From positions 806,001-870,000 of the forward strand of contig CAMRHE010000505.1 in NCBI GenBank assembly GCA_947044405.1: DNA of 64,000 bases, in the 5' to 3' direction. Numbering within the stretch: position 1 is the first letter of the stretch; the number at the start of each line of letters is the position of its first letter. Below the pieces are notes generated by a model. That model saw only the letters and a program-made list of their open reading frames with translations, had not been told where the DNA came from and did not search any database. The position numbers and the translations under genes are program-made. This DNA is from Leptodactylus fallax. Lineage: Eukaryota > Chordata > Amphibia > Anura > Leptodactylidae. Below are positions 1-11,975 of this stretch, one piece after another.

Positions 1-1405
1 TTCTTCAGCCAAGTGATAACATCTCTGGAAGTCTGAGCTGCTTGTTTGTCCAGGTATCCAGTTAGTATTGACCTGGTGGAGGTGTCTGATAGACCACACA
101 GGAAACGGTGGAATATCTCACCACGTCCATCAGGATAGGATTTGGCTTTTTCTAGTGATTTCTGTAACTTCTCAGGAGAATAATCAGTATAATGGACCAA
201 GGCAGAGAAGAATTCCTGAACAGTGAGATGTAAGAAGGAATAGGTCACAGGCTCCTCCGATTCCATCAGAAAACTTGATAAGAGCTTTGACTTATTGTCC
301 ACATAGAAAGAATCCAGATCTCGAACTTCAAAAATAACCCTGTCATTCATGACTCCATGTTCTGCCATCCATCCGATGGACTGCAGGATCTTCTGAGCGT
401 CACTTTTCTCCAGGCTGTGATTGGACAGAATGTTGGCGACAAATATGGCAAAGAGCTGTGTCACTGTTCTGGGTAATAATGTCACCTGCTGGTCACTACT
501 TGTTGTCTGGAAGCTCCTGGATAATACAGTACAGATGATCCAGCAGTAGGAAGGGAGGTAACAGAACGTGTACAAGGTGTCATTCTGCTTCACATAAGTA
601 AAAGCCTTTTCTGACAGTTCAGGGTTGGAGAAGAAATTCTCAAAGTAAATCTGTCGTTCTTCTGGAAGAAAACCAGTGATTTCTACTATTCTCTGGAAAA
701 CTCTACAATCAATTGATGCCAGTCTGGTTGGACGACTGGTCATTAGGACAGAACAACCATTAAGAAGAGACTTTCTCACCAAACTAACCACAATCTGACC
801 ACAATGTTCAGGCTGTTTAGGATTAGAGCACAAGTGACATGATGTGAAATCCATTGTATGATTGCTTTCATCTAATCCATCAAATATAAAGAGAAGTTTC
901 TCTGGATCTTGTAAGATGTTCTCCAGCTGCTCCTCCAGATATGGGTACTGATGAAGGATCATGGTCTCCAGACTAACCTTATCCAGTCTGTTGAGTTCCC
1001 GGAATTTGAAGAAAAAGACAAAAGAAAATCTTTGATAGAGATCGCCCTTCACCCAGTCATAGACAAACTTCTGCATCAGTGTGGTCTTCCCTACACCGGG
1101 CACTCCGCTCACCATTACCATATGTGGTACAAGTCTGGATCGGGGGCACCAACGGAACATCTTGTTGGGGAAAATTCTCTGTAATACATTTTGTTTTTCC
1201 TTTGAGTATTCCTCATGTCTTACCCCGGTCTCTATGAGCTCATTCTCAGAACGTTCCCTAAAGTGATCAGTGGAGACAATGATGAGGTTCACATAACGTG
1301 TAGAGAAGGGGAAACTTTCCTCTCCCTGGTTACATCTTGGAGGTTTGTTCTCTGTAAGTATCTTAGTTTTTTCATGTAAATATTTCTTGTGACAGTTCTG
1401 GACAT
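1..1405 (-). CDS. NLRP3/NLRP12-like NOD-like receptor, FISNA-NACHT exon (3' end beyond window)
   Basis: Cytosolic innate-immune sensor of the NLR family; the NACHT domain binds nucleotide and drives oligomerisation. The minus strand is open without a stop from an acceptor at 1405 (pyrimidine tract, then CTGTAG) to base 1. Domain order: the first ~95 residues resemble FISNA (KKYLHEKTK, STRYVNLIIVS, ETGVRHEEY). Walker A GVPGVGKT lies at 1083-1106 and is followed by TLMQKFVYDW. Walker B LLFIFDGLDE lies near 867-899. The sensor-like segment LMTSRPTRLA is near 718-745, and the winged-helix part carries SFLHLTVQEFFSAL near 210-260. All key NACHT residues look intact and there is no frameshift over ~468 codons. 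The exon starts with two bases of a split codon, which fits the G left by the exon at 5062-5130. The LRRs would lie beyond base 1. NLRP3 versus NLRP12 subtype cannot be decided. Confidence 0.93.
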
Positions 1406-2342
1406 CTACAGATAAAATAGGGGAAAAAAGCTGAAGAGGCTAAAACAAAACTAAATATTCTATTGGAATGTATATCAAAAAGAAAAAAGGGCACATATAG
1501 GGTATTATCATGATTAAACTGGGTAATCTGACAAGAATGCGGTTATGCTAACTTGGAGTTTATCTTGGGTCATTACATGACTGGCTTACAAAAAGTGGAA
1601 CCCAGGTGAAAAAAAAACAGGCTGCATTGAGTTACACATTTAATATACTTTTTAGTGGAATCACAGATGTAATTCTGGTACATTGTTCTCCCCAATGAGA
1701 TGTAACTACCTTACCATTTCCTTCCCTTAAACATATTTTCTTGTTAAGCTTAATTTTCACCTTTTCCAGCCACATTTACCCTTCTGAAGGGAAGGGCACA
1801 ACCATTGATCAAAAAAGGCCAATCTTTAGATACACTAAGGGGAATTTATTAAGGGTGGTGATTCTTACAGTAGAGGCTCCAGCCTCTTAGTAATTCTTGC
1901 ACACATATAGTAGGTATTTCTGGTCTAAAATCTACACCAGTCAGGGACAGGCATAGATTTGTGTTATAAAATGTAGTAAATCTGGTGGTCCAGGGTGCAC
2001 CCGTCCTGACCTGCCCAGATTCCCAACTTGTTCTGCCCGCTGTCTAAAAAGGGGCAAGCAAAAGCTAAAATGCCCCATAGTGCACCAAAAATGCGCCAAG
2101 TTGATGTGCAATTTTGGCCACTCTCTAGGTGCAGCAGCCTTGTAAAGGTGGTCCTTTATATGAACAATCTTTGGTACTAACTGTCTGAGGAGGCTTCCTT
2201 CTTAGGTTATCGCAATGAATGGGCACATCATTACCATCAGGATTTCTCATGTGGATTAAGGGACCTGTCTGGTGGGTTTATGTCTAGGTAATGCTGGGTG
2301 ATATTTCTGAATCGTACATAATCCACATCAATATAATAGATA
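1406..2342. other. Intron, no gene seen
   Basis: AT-rich intronic sequence between the FISNA-NACHT exon and the first Tc1 copy. I see no open frame longer than background, no RNA gene and no clear repeat family. Confidence 0.6.
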
Positions 2343-3893
2343 CAGTGGCTTGCAAAAGTATTCACACCCCTTGAACTTTTTCACATTTTGTCACAACCAC
2401 AAACTTAAATGTATTTTATTGAGATTTTCAGTGATAACGAACACAAAGTATCAGATAATTGTGAAGTGGAAAGAAAATGATACAAGGTTTTCAAAATTTT
2501 AATCAATTAAAAATCTGAAAAGTGTGACGTGCAAAAGTCTTCAGCCACCCTATATCAATACTTTGTAGAGCCGCCTTTCGCTGCAATTACAGCTGCAAGT
2601 CTTTTGGGCTCTGTCTCTACCAGCTTTGCACATCTAGAGATGAGATTTCTGCCCCTTCTCCTTCTTCTTCTTTGCAGCCAGATTGGATGGAGCGTCTGTG
2701 ATCAGTAATTATCATGTCTTGTCACAGATGCTCAATGGGATTTAGGTCTGGACTGTGACTGGGCCATTCTAACTCAGGAATATTCTGTGATCTAAACCCT
2801 TCCACTGGAGCTCGGGCTGGATGTTTAGGGTCTTTGTCTTGCTGGACGCAGAATCTCCTTCCCAGTCTCAGGTCTTTTGCAGCCTCCTACAGGTTTTCTT
2901 CCAGGATTGCCCTGTATTTAGCGCCATCCATCTTCCCATCGCCTCTGAGCAGCTTCCCTGTCCCTGCTGAAGAAAAGCCTCCCCCCAGCATGATGCTGCC
3001 ACCACCATGTGTCACATTGGGGATGACATTTAGGCCAAAAAGTTCACCTTTGATCTCCTCTGAGCAGAGCACCTTCTTCCACATGTTTGCTGTGTCCCCT
3101 ATATGGCTTGTGGTAAACTGCAAATGGCACGTTTTGTCTTTCTTTCAACAATGGTTTTCTTCTTACCACTCTTCAATAAAGGACAGATTTGTGGGGTGCG
3201 CGGTGACTTCTAGTTGTCCTGTGGACAGATTCTCCCTGTACCTGAGGATTTCTGCAGCTCCTCCAGAGTGACCATGGGCCTCTTGGCTGCTTCTCTGACC
3301 AGTGCTCTCCTTGCTCAGTGATCTGTTAGTTTAGGTGGACGGCCATGTCTTGGTAGGTTTGCAGTTGTAGAATACTTTCTCCATTTTTGGATAATGGATT
3401 GAACAGCGCTCCTTGGGATGCTCAAAGCTTGGGATATGTTTTTATAACCTAACCCTGCTTTACACTTCTCCACAACTTTATCTCTGACCTGTCTGGTGAG
3501 TTCCTTGGTCTTCATGATGCTGTTTGTTCACTAGTGTTCTCTAACAAACCACTGAGGCCTTCACAAAACAGATATATTTACACTGAGACTACATTACACA
3601 CAGGCGGACTCTATTAACTCATTAAGTGACTTCTGAAGACAATTGTGCGCACTGGATTTTATTTAGGGATAACAGAGTAGAGGGGGCGGAAGACTTTTGC
3701 ATGTCACACTTTTCAGAATTTTATTTGATTACAATTTTGAAAATCATGTATCATTTTCATTCCACTTCACAATTATCTGCTACTTTGTGTTGGTTATCAC
3801 TTAAAATCTCAATAAAATACATCTAAGTTTGTGGCTGTAAGGTGACAAAATGTGAAAAAGTTCAAGGGGTATGAATACTTTTGCAAGCCACTG
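2343..3893 (-). mobile_element. Tc1/mariner transposon copy A, 1,551 bp, inactive
   Basis: Both ends begin CAGTGGCTTGCAAAAGTATT in opposite orientation and are flanked by TA (2341-2342 and 3894-3895), the Tc1/mariner target duplication. The inverted repeats are long, roughly 200 bp (about 2343-2560 and 3690-3893). They carry a second similar block near their inner ends (GTGTGACGTGCAAAAGTCTT), as in IR/DR-type Tc1 elements. The transposase relic is on the minus strand. The arms differ at several positions, so the copy is old. Confidence 0.93.
2555..3515 (-). pseudogene. Tc1 transposase pseudogene (copy A)
   Basis: A cut-and-paste transposase of the DDE family. The start at 3515 opens MKTKELTRQVRDKVVEKC and continues through a paired-type helix-turn-helix (YKNISQALSIPRSAVQSIIQKW) and a GRPPK hook-like motif. 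The frame then breaks after LTDH at 3315. A second open piece at 2887-3123 holds the catalytic core region, with VLCSEEIKGELFG where the family has WSDE, and HGGGSIMLGGG where it has WG after the glycines. The reading ends at GGSTKY-stop, 2555-2557, the usual family C-terminus. Loss of the first catalytic Asp motif plus frameshifts make it non-functional. Confidence 0.88.
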
Positions 3894-3895
3894 TA

Positions 3896-5061
3896 TATAC
3901 ATAAAACACAAACTAATCCTATTAGTATTACATATAAAGCACTATGCAGAATCCCCAAAATCCATCCTCCAATTCCCTTAAACCAACTACTTGGACTCAA
4001 GAAACTAAGGCATTTGGGCCATTTGAGATCCCAGTCATTCATGGCGTTAACCTTTTGAAATTTTTATTTTACTTTTCTCACCTGTTTTATGTCACGTTTA
4101 AATTGCATCTGGGCAACAACAAAAGGGCCCTACAACTTGGCACATACCTCCATGCGATGCGGTCACTTAGTCAAGTACCATTCTATATTGGTTAGTCACT
4201 AATATTAGTTGCCTAGTAATAGTAGAAGTGATATATGCATTTTTAATTGTTAACCCTATAAGGGTTAGTGACCAAATTTTTCTTGAGATGCGCCATAAAG
4301 TTTTTTGGTTTTTTTTCTTCTCTTTGTTTTTGGCCACTATCCGCTTTTTTCGTGTTTTTTTTTCCACCATTGGACACCATTCTTGTTCATTGATTTTTTT
4401 AAGTCTAGGGCTACACAGAAACTTTGGCCACAACTTCCTTCATGTAACCAAAAGATTACTTGGTTGCCTTGTGACACTTTCACTCATGTCAGTGAATGGA
4501 GTGGCATTGTGACACCAAAGGATTATTGATTTGTCTTTTGTGAAAGTTGATTAAATTAAATTCTACAGCCAGGGATCACTTTTGAGTCACCCTCATAGAT
4601 TTCTATATTGTTTTTGCAGCATTCACTGTCCCCGCTGCATAATTTCTGCCGAATGCCTTGTATTAATATTAGAAGAATGTGACAGAGCTATTTAGCCCTT
4701 TTCATACTCGGTGTTTATGGCCAGATGTTATATTAAAATACATGTGGAGTGTTTTGGTGTTGGTGATTTTTGGTCAGCGAAAGTCACAACATCTATGTTT
4801 GGTGTTTTCCCGTTAAACGTTTCCAATAACCCATATACAAGATATCAGGGAATAAAAATGCCACCAATGCATAAAATTTTGTAACGTATTTTTATGTAAA
4901 ATACAGAAAGGAAAGTATGTGACTGATGTCTTACTAAACAGGATAACCGTCAGTCAGCATTCTACCTGCTTTATCTTCTTTATCTGGCTTTGCTTGTATT
5001 GGTTTATCTTCTTCCAGGCTGTGATCAATGTCCCTATGATAAGTTTATAATGTACACTTAC
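3896..5061. other. Intron, no gene seen
   Basis: AT-rich intron. A T-rich, low-complexity stretch at about 4,290-4,410 precedes a segment near 4,405-4,550 (lung-fish/anuran-style dispersed repeat suspected, not identified). Short open frames here have no recognisable domain and no splice context. Confidence 0.5.
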
Positions 5062-5130
5062 CTGTCAGTTCTGGGGTTAGTCGGTGTCCATGTTTATCCA
5101 GTACGATTTGCTCCACTAGAATGTCACCTG
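5062..5130 (-). CDS. NLR gene, short linker exon before FISNA
   Basis: Small minus-strand exon between a TTTTAG acceptor and a strong donor (ACAG|GTAAGT at 5056-5062). Only one frame is open; it reads GDILVEQIVLDKHG followed by HRLTPELT. Its last base G joins the first two bases of the 1405 exon to give GAT, so the join to FISNA is in frame (PELT-D-VQNCHKKY). A short hydrophilic segment like this before FISNA fits my recollection of amphibian NLRP-like proteins. The acceptor is a NAGNAG (TTTTAGCAG), so the exon could start at 5130 or 5127 with loss of one codon. It needs an upstream exon ending one base into a codon, which the exon at 15319-15482 does not supply. Confidence 0.72.
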
Positions 5131-5611
5131 CTAAAATATGACAGATTAGTAGGATTTTCTGGTGTATAGACATCATCAGTGATGGATGTACAGCTATAAG
5201 TATGGGATTATACAGTGGGCAGGGGAAGGTTTTATGATCATAAAAGCAAAGCTGTGAAATGGTGCCTCAGACCCCTCTACCCCCAGTGTGTCCTAATCAC
5301 TAAAGTCCAATGATTTAGTGTCTCAGTCCTTGGCAGCTCCTTTTATTTATAAATAGGTCAGAATTTACCTTGTTTGACGTGCTTAAGGTCTTGGGTGGAT
5401 TGATTATGCTGTAATGGTTATACACTAGATATACAGTATAAAATGTACATCTCCAGCAAAGAGTTTGACATACCAGAGATGTGTCTTTTTGCCCAGGCAA
5501 AGTACTGTGAAATAGCTGTCTACTGGAGGTGGAGACTGTCACTATATTCAGGGAGTCAGTAGTTGACACTGTGTTAGGGGCACTGAGGTTGCCAGTGTTC
5601 ACGATACAGTG
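5131..5611. other. Intron, no gene seen
   Basis: Intronic sequence upstream (in gene sense) of the linker exon. The 95-codon minus open frame at 5315-5602 has no recognisable motif, so I do not call it. Confidence 0.5.
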
Positions 5612-5736
5612 ACAGCCACAGTGTCTCTAATACACAGACAGCCAGAGTGCCCATAATACATAGACAGCCACAGTGTCAGCAATACATAGACAGTCACAGT
5701 ATCAATAATACATAGACAGCCACAGTGTCAGTAATA
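5612..5736. repeat. 26-bp minisatellite, about 4.8 copies
   Basis: Tandem units of 26 bp beginning ACAGCCACAGTGTC and ending AATACATAG start at 5612, 5638, 5664, 5690 and 5716, the last truncated. Units differ by 3-6 substitutions, so the array is old. Confidence 0.85.
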
Positions 5737-5988
5737 CTGATATAGAAAACATTAACGTAACACATAGACGAATGCAGGCAACATATTCTGCACATTGCCT
5801 TACCACCTGTAAGTGCAGAAACTGCCTGTCATTGAAAATGAATTGCCAGGTGGTGCCTGCTGTCACTGCCTCCTCCTCTTACCGTTTACCACTCTCTAAT
5901 GCTCAATGTGATCAGGTAACTTCCAGTCACAGTGAAATAAGCTCATAAACCTAACCTTTCAATTTGAATAGTAGCAACCTGACACATA

Positions 5989-6034
5989 GCTAGTGCAGGG
6001 ACTCCTATGTAACTTTAGGAGTCCCTGCACTAGC
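5989..6034. repeat. Perfect 19-bp hairpin
   Basis: Left arm 5989-6007 (GCTAGTGCAGGGACTCCTA) and right arm 6016-6034 are exact reverse complements with an 8-nt loop. It lies about 80 bp left of the inverted-repeat element at 6117. It is too short for a normal pre-miRNA; a palindromic transposon relic is more likely. Confidence 0.85.
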
Positions 6035-6235
6035 TTCATTTCTGGCACAAAGGACCTCCCAGATAATCAATTCACTCAGTAAGGATAACTATTTAAAATT
6101 TCTTCACCGACATAAAGGCACTGGTCCAAAAAATAATAAAACCTAACTTTTATTAATAAGATAAATAAAAATAAATAAATAAAGATTTTGTATGTGCTCA
6201 AATAGAGTGTAATTTAAAATCAAATAACACTTATA

Positions 6236-7803
<1,568 letters not shown>

Positions 7804-8140
7804 TAAGACTTATTTAGGGCTATCTAGTCAGCCTCCTGAAGTACAAATTGGAGACCTTAAGTTCTCCCTTTGGCTTGCCGTGTAAAGCCCAGGGAATCAG
7901 CCTGGACACTAATGAGCAGAAACCTAATAATATGGGCTGACATAACATTGTTGCCCTGTTCATCACATATAGGCTTGATTCTTTTGTATATTTTCCTGAA
8001 GCAAACCTATGGTGTTATTTTATTTTAGATTACACTCTATTTGAGCACATACCACATCTTTATTTATTTTTATCGGCTTATTAATAAAAGTTAGGTTTTA
8101 TTATTTTTTTGGACCGATGCCTTTTTGACCTCCCAGATAA

Positions 8141-8500
8141 CCCACAATTAATAATGCCAGAATATAAAGTATAGTTCATTGATCTGAAGCTTTTACTCAC
8201 AGTAGAATAAATAAGACAGCCTTAGGAGGACATTTTTTTTTTTTAATTCTGAAAACTTTTTTCTATTTTGCTTTTGTTTTTTTGATTCCCATGGTTGCTT
8301 GAACTACGCTGGATTTGTTGGACTCCGTCAATGATTGACTATTTTAGCAAAAAAACAAAAAAAACAAAGGGGGTTTTGTTAGGAGTTTTTATTTTAATAA
8401 AATATTTTTTAATACTTTATTACTGCTTTAGTAATGGACACCTGTTTGATTGACAGCTGTCCATTAATAAGGCAGGGCTTAGTGTTAGCCAGTAGAAAAG
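8141..8500. other. Intron with T-rich and possible dispersed repeat
   Basis: T-rich sequence near 8,230-8,410. It is followed at 8,430-8,480 by ATGGACACCTGTTTGATTGA and GGCAGGGCTTAGTGTTAGCC, which recalls a common anuran dispersed repeat. No gene seen. Confidence 0.35.
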
Positions 8501-9720
8501 CTTACAACACTGTGATGATACAAGACTCAGATATGGATTTATTGTACTCATATTCGCTCATATAATATGGTTCCTGACTGTTATCAGCAATTTGGTTGTA
8601 GGTTTGGGGGATGTGGTTCGTGGGATCTGTGACCAACAACCCTTTGATCCCCAGAGAGTCACAGAAACAGGCCTTTATTGGCATAAGACTGCTACCCTCA
8701 TTAACCCGGCGGGGGGTCCTGCAGAAAGGATGTGCTGGAGGAACGTTCTGCATATCGTCTGCAGACCAGCCAGAGCCAGGTCTACTTCAAAGGGATTATG
8801 GTTTTACGACAATATCTGGCCTGGGGGACATCTTACAGTCGCCCCGATAAATTCCCCAGATGCGTCAGGTCAAGGCGGACACTCAGAATACACACATGTC
8901 CCAGTTCAAAGCCCGGAAAAGGTCCAGGCACTGATCTCCTTACCCAAAGGGAGTTGGGGTGTCAACTTGGGAGTCTACACGTGGGGGATCTCACCACGAA
9001 CCCTATCATACCGCCGGCCAGAATCTACAGTTATCAGGCGAGGAATTATGAAAGGAAATATGATTCTAAGAGTTGTAGAGAGGGGGGACGGGGCTCCTTC
9101 CCCTGGTGACCTCACTTAGGGAGACGACCAGGGGAGGTAAAAGGTCTCAATCCAGGTTGAGACGGTCTCTTTTGTCTTCTGTCCTTTGGGATGTGCTGTT
9201 CCCGGAGGAGAGGTGTGGGGGAGGTCAAGTTGGAGCCTTCATCCATGTGGTCGCCATGCGGTCGAGTATGGAGGTCTGAGATCCTTTTGTTAATCTGGAT
9301 GAGGTGTAACCGCATGTAGGAAACACATGCTTTTGCTTAAGAACGAACCCTGATGCCTACCACATGGGCTCAGAGAAATGTACTATCTATTTGTTCTGGA
9401 AATTGTCATCTGCCTGTTGTTCTGCTGAAAGTCGCATGTGTTGGACTTTTGAAGTACGTGCCCTGAGCTCCTCATCTTCATCATCTGGAGCCAGAGAAAC
9501 CATCACAATCTGGTGTTGGTAATATGTTCTTTTCTTTCTGTTATCTCCCATTTTTTATTTTGTGCATGTTGCTTTCCACTTGTATTTGCTTGCTAATTAC
9601 TACATGTATTCTCTGTATGTGTTAAGTGTCTAGTGCCGACCCGTTTAGGGGTTAATAAATATATAAAATTTAGAAGGCTCGTCGTTTGTATTTTCCTATC
9701 CACTCAAAACACTCACTGGT
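8501..9720 (+). other. GC-richer, possibly LTR-derived stretch; unrecognised open frames
   Basis: Base composition differs from the AT-rich flanks. Three overlapping plus-strand frames are open for long stretches (8592-9119, 8732-9109, 8611-8850), but none shows a domain I recognise. A purine run lies near 9,080-9,096. Downstream, 9,640-9,700 has AATAAA within GGTTAATAAATATATAAA and then GGCTCGTCGTTTGTATTTTC, like the R/U5 end of an LTR, and TGGTGGTGGGTATGAGG near 9,717 could be a primer-binding site. No matching second LTR, gag, pol or env motif or target duplication was found, so a retroelement origin is only a suggestion. Confidence 0.3.
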
Positions 9721-9922
9721 GGTGGGTATGAGGTAATTGAAGCGATCTCAGGTGTGCCGGAATCGGGTTCCAGTAGGACGAGATCCTTTACAATTACTCA
9801 CACATTAATACCTCAGTATCAATTGCCACCAGGAGTACCAGAAAAAGCCATGTTTTCATCAATACCCGAACATCTAGAATGAGGGAAGAGTTTTGGAGTG
9901 GCAATGGTATAGTATTATAAAC
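9721..9922. other. No feature seen
   Basis: Intronic sequence after the LTR-like stretch. No open frame or repeat recognised. Confidence 0.4.
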
Positions 9923-10164
9923 TAGGAAGGGCCAAAAACTGTTGGTCTTCTCATCCTAGTAATACTAGACTGTGGCTGCTTGTTGTATCTGGCTGGTTAT
10001 GAAAAATGCTAGGGAGATCACACATCATCATTTTATAAATAAATAATTAAAAAAACAATAACATTGAGTCCCTCCTATTTTTCATAACCAACCAGATACA
10101 AGCAGCAGCCTCAGCCTAGCATTAACAGGGTTGGAAGTCGCATGACTTTTTTGTCCTTCCCAAC
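9923..10164. mobile_element. Foldback/MITE-like element
   Basis: Arms of about 93 bp (9923-10015 and 10071-10164) are imperfect reverse complements. The shared core is TATCTGG(C/T)TGGTTATGAAA and its complement TTTCATAACCAACCAGATA, with GGAAGG(G/A)C-like outer ends. The loop is AT-rich, about 55 bp. No coding capacity; it looks like a non-autonomous DNA transposon. Confidence 0.65.
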
Positions 10165-10321
10165 CTGATATCAGACTGCTTCCACCTGTACACCCAAGTA
10201 TCACTTCAGATGGTCAGGCATTGGCCAATACCTGACTCTTCCAGGCACCTCTGGTGGTGGTGGTTAGCAGAGTAATAATGGTGTACTAATGTGGCAATAA
10301 AATGTTAAAAATAACAGACAG

Positions 10322-10440
10322 AAAAAATATTAAAATATAAACTTCCACTTTCACCATTGAGTTAAAAGACAAACAAACAAAAAAAAACCCGATCATCTTG
10401 AGGAAAGTATGTCAATGAAGTTTATATTTTAATATTTTTT
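10322..10440. repeat. 24-bp perfect inverted repeat
   Basis: 10322-10345 and 10417-10440 are exact reverse complements (GAAGTTTATATTTTAATATT followed by TTTT on the right side), separated by 71 bp. They could be the ends of a small AT-rich MITE. Confidence 0.7.
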
Positions 10441-10444
10441 TCAC

Positions 10445-10535
10445 CTCCTTAAGTCCTTTGAGGAGGCTACCAAATTTGTCAGTATTGACTGCAGCATCAG
10501 TGATGTCATGCCTTCTGCACAAGGGATGCAACAAG
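10445..10535 (+). pseudogene. Possible hAT/ZBED transposase scrap
   Basis: The plus strand reads LLKSFEEATKFVS, then IDCSISDVMPSAQGMQQA. LL.(P/S)FEEATK..S.....IS.V.P is reminiscent of the region before the dimerisation domain of hAT transposases and ZBED proteins. The surrounding open frames (10412-10811, both strands) show nothing else recognisable. The similarity is short and seen by eye only. Confidence 0.3.
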
Positions 10536-10811
10536 CGATTGAAGAAGAACAACAATTTACATGCCAGTGCCCTGGGGCTGTCAGGGATAAAGACAAACAA
10601 TCTTCTATGCAAGAGGAACTGGAGAAAGATGATGAAATGGGTCTGGGTCATACTTGTCCTGGACATGAGGAGGAGCAGCAGAAAGAGGGGTGGAAGAGGA
10701 TTTTTATGTGGATATAGGAGAGGTGTTGATATTTCAAAGCCAGAGGACCAGGCTAAACCTTGTGGAGATGATGATGACAACGAGACTGGCCAAGACAATC
10801 AAGACAGATAA

Positions 10812-11689
10812 AATGGAGATATTTTTTTTTTTGCTTCACAAAAAGGAGGCAAAATTTATGTGTTAGGATTCAGATGCAAGGTAAGAAATATACTGGTCTT
10901 CAGGAGAGCAGCAGCAGAAATGGGCTGACAACTGCGAGCAGTACAATATGTTACCTAAACATAATAGACCTTTGTGAGCCAAGACCGGCCTCAGACGCCT
11001 TCACCAGAGCTCCTCATAAGAAGAGATGGATTTTCACTGAATCTGAAGACCAGAATTGTCACCAAAACAGATGAGTGTACCACAAATAGATGCACTGCAG
11101 CAGACATCAAACACCAAAGATCAAAGAGCAAAGATCAGAGAATGGTCGTCAAATCATGGGTCAGCAGCTGAATAGGGCAACGAGAAACCAAATCATGAGA
11201 CGAAGTCGGGTCCAGAAAACAAGCCAATAGTTGAATCCAAACGGGAACGCCAGTACAAAATCGCTAGACAAAGAGGAATCCAAGAACGCAGCCAAAGGTC
11301 AGTATAGGAGTAGTTAAATCAATGTCAGGAGCCAAGAAGAAAGTTGCAAACTAATTAGCCGTCAAAGCTGTGTGATAATGGAATGGTTTATAAAGGCCTG
11401 CTAAGGAAGTTTCGATATGTTGACAAGGCAACCTTAAAGCAGCAACAACATAACATTCCTGTGTATTATGTATTATCAAGATACGCTTTGTACCCATTTT
11501 GCTGCAGCTTTTATGGAGACAACTGCCAGTCCCTGATGTGGGTGAGGCCAGGAGACCCCTGTCCACTTCTACTCCTCCTCCCTGAGTCAGCAGTCCACCC
11601 CCTATTAGCCACTTGCGGAAGTCATAAAGCAGTGGAATACTATATGCACCATAAAAAGGAGTTAAATTTAATTTTCAATTTTTAAAAAT
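10812..11689. other. Intron, no gene seen
   Basis: Mixed-composition intron. Several short open frames (10874-11171, 11351-11685) lack recognisable motifs and splice context. Confidence 0.45.
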
Positions 11690-11975
11690 TGCCATATGAG
11701 GACTTAATTTTTGCAGGATAAATTATACTTTGTAGTAGTATCATTTAATGTAGGATGTACTGAGAAGCTGGAAATAAATTCAGAATGGGGTGGAATTGGA
11801 TAAAAACTGCGTTTGCAGCACTTTCTTATGGGTTTTGTTTTTATGACATTCACTGTGCAGCCTAAATGACGTGTCACCTGTATTCTATGAGCTGGTACAA
11901 TTATGGTGATACCAAATTTACATAATTGTTTTTTTATGAAAATAATTTATTTTTTAATTCCTTTTCAACATGTCA
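11690..11975. repeat. Anuran-type dispersed repeat, truncated by satellite
   Basis: Includes GGGTTTTGTTTTTATGACAT, then TCACTGTGCAGCCTAAATGA and TGGTGATACCAAATTTACAT. This order (ATTCACTGTG, then a GCGATACC-like motif, then a T-run) recalls a very abundant unclassified repeat of frog and toad genomes. It stops at the 34-bp array. Family recognition is from memory. Confidence 0.5.

Noticed and set aside
951..1266. Plus-strand open frames over the NACHT exon
   Set aside because: They are antisense shadows of the minus-strand FISNA-NACHT coding sequence.
2155..2340. tRNA-derived SINE
   Set aside because: I looked for A- and B-box sequences and a tail and found no convincing pair.
5989..6034. 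microRNA precursor
   Set aside because: A 46-nt perfect hairpin with an 8-nt loop is shorter than normal precursors and lacks a lower stem.
9315..9720. A defined solo LTR starting TGTAGG
   Set aside because: The putative ends have no matching target duplication and no second copy in the window; kept only as an LTR-like stretch.
10412..10811. Host gene in the overlapping 117- and 128-codon frames
   Set aside because: No domain beyond a short hAT-like string, no splice sites, and an acidic/basic composition that follows simple repeats.
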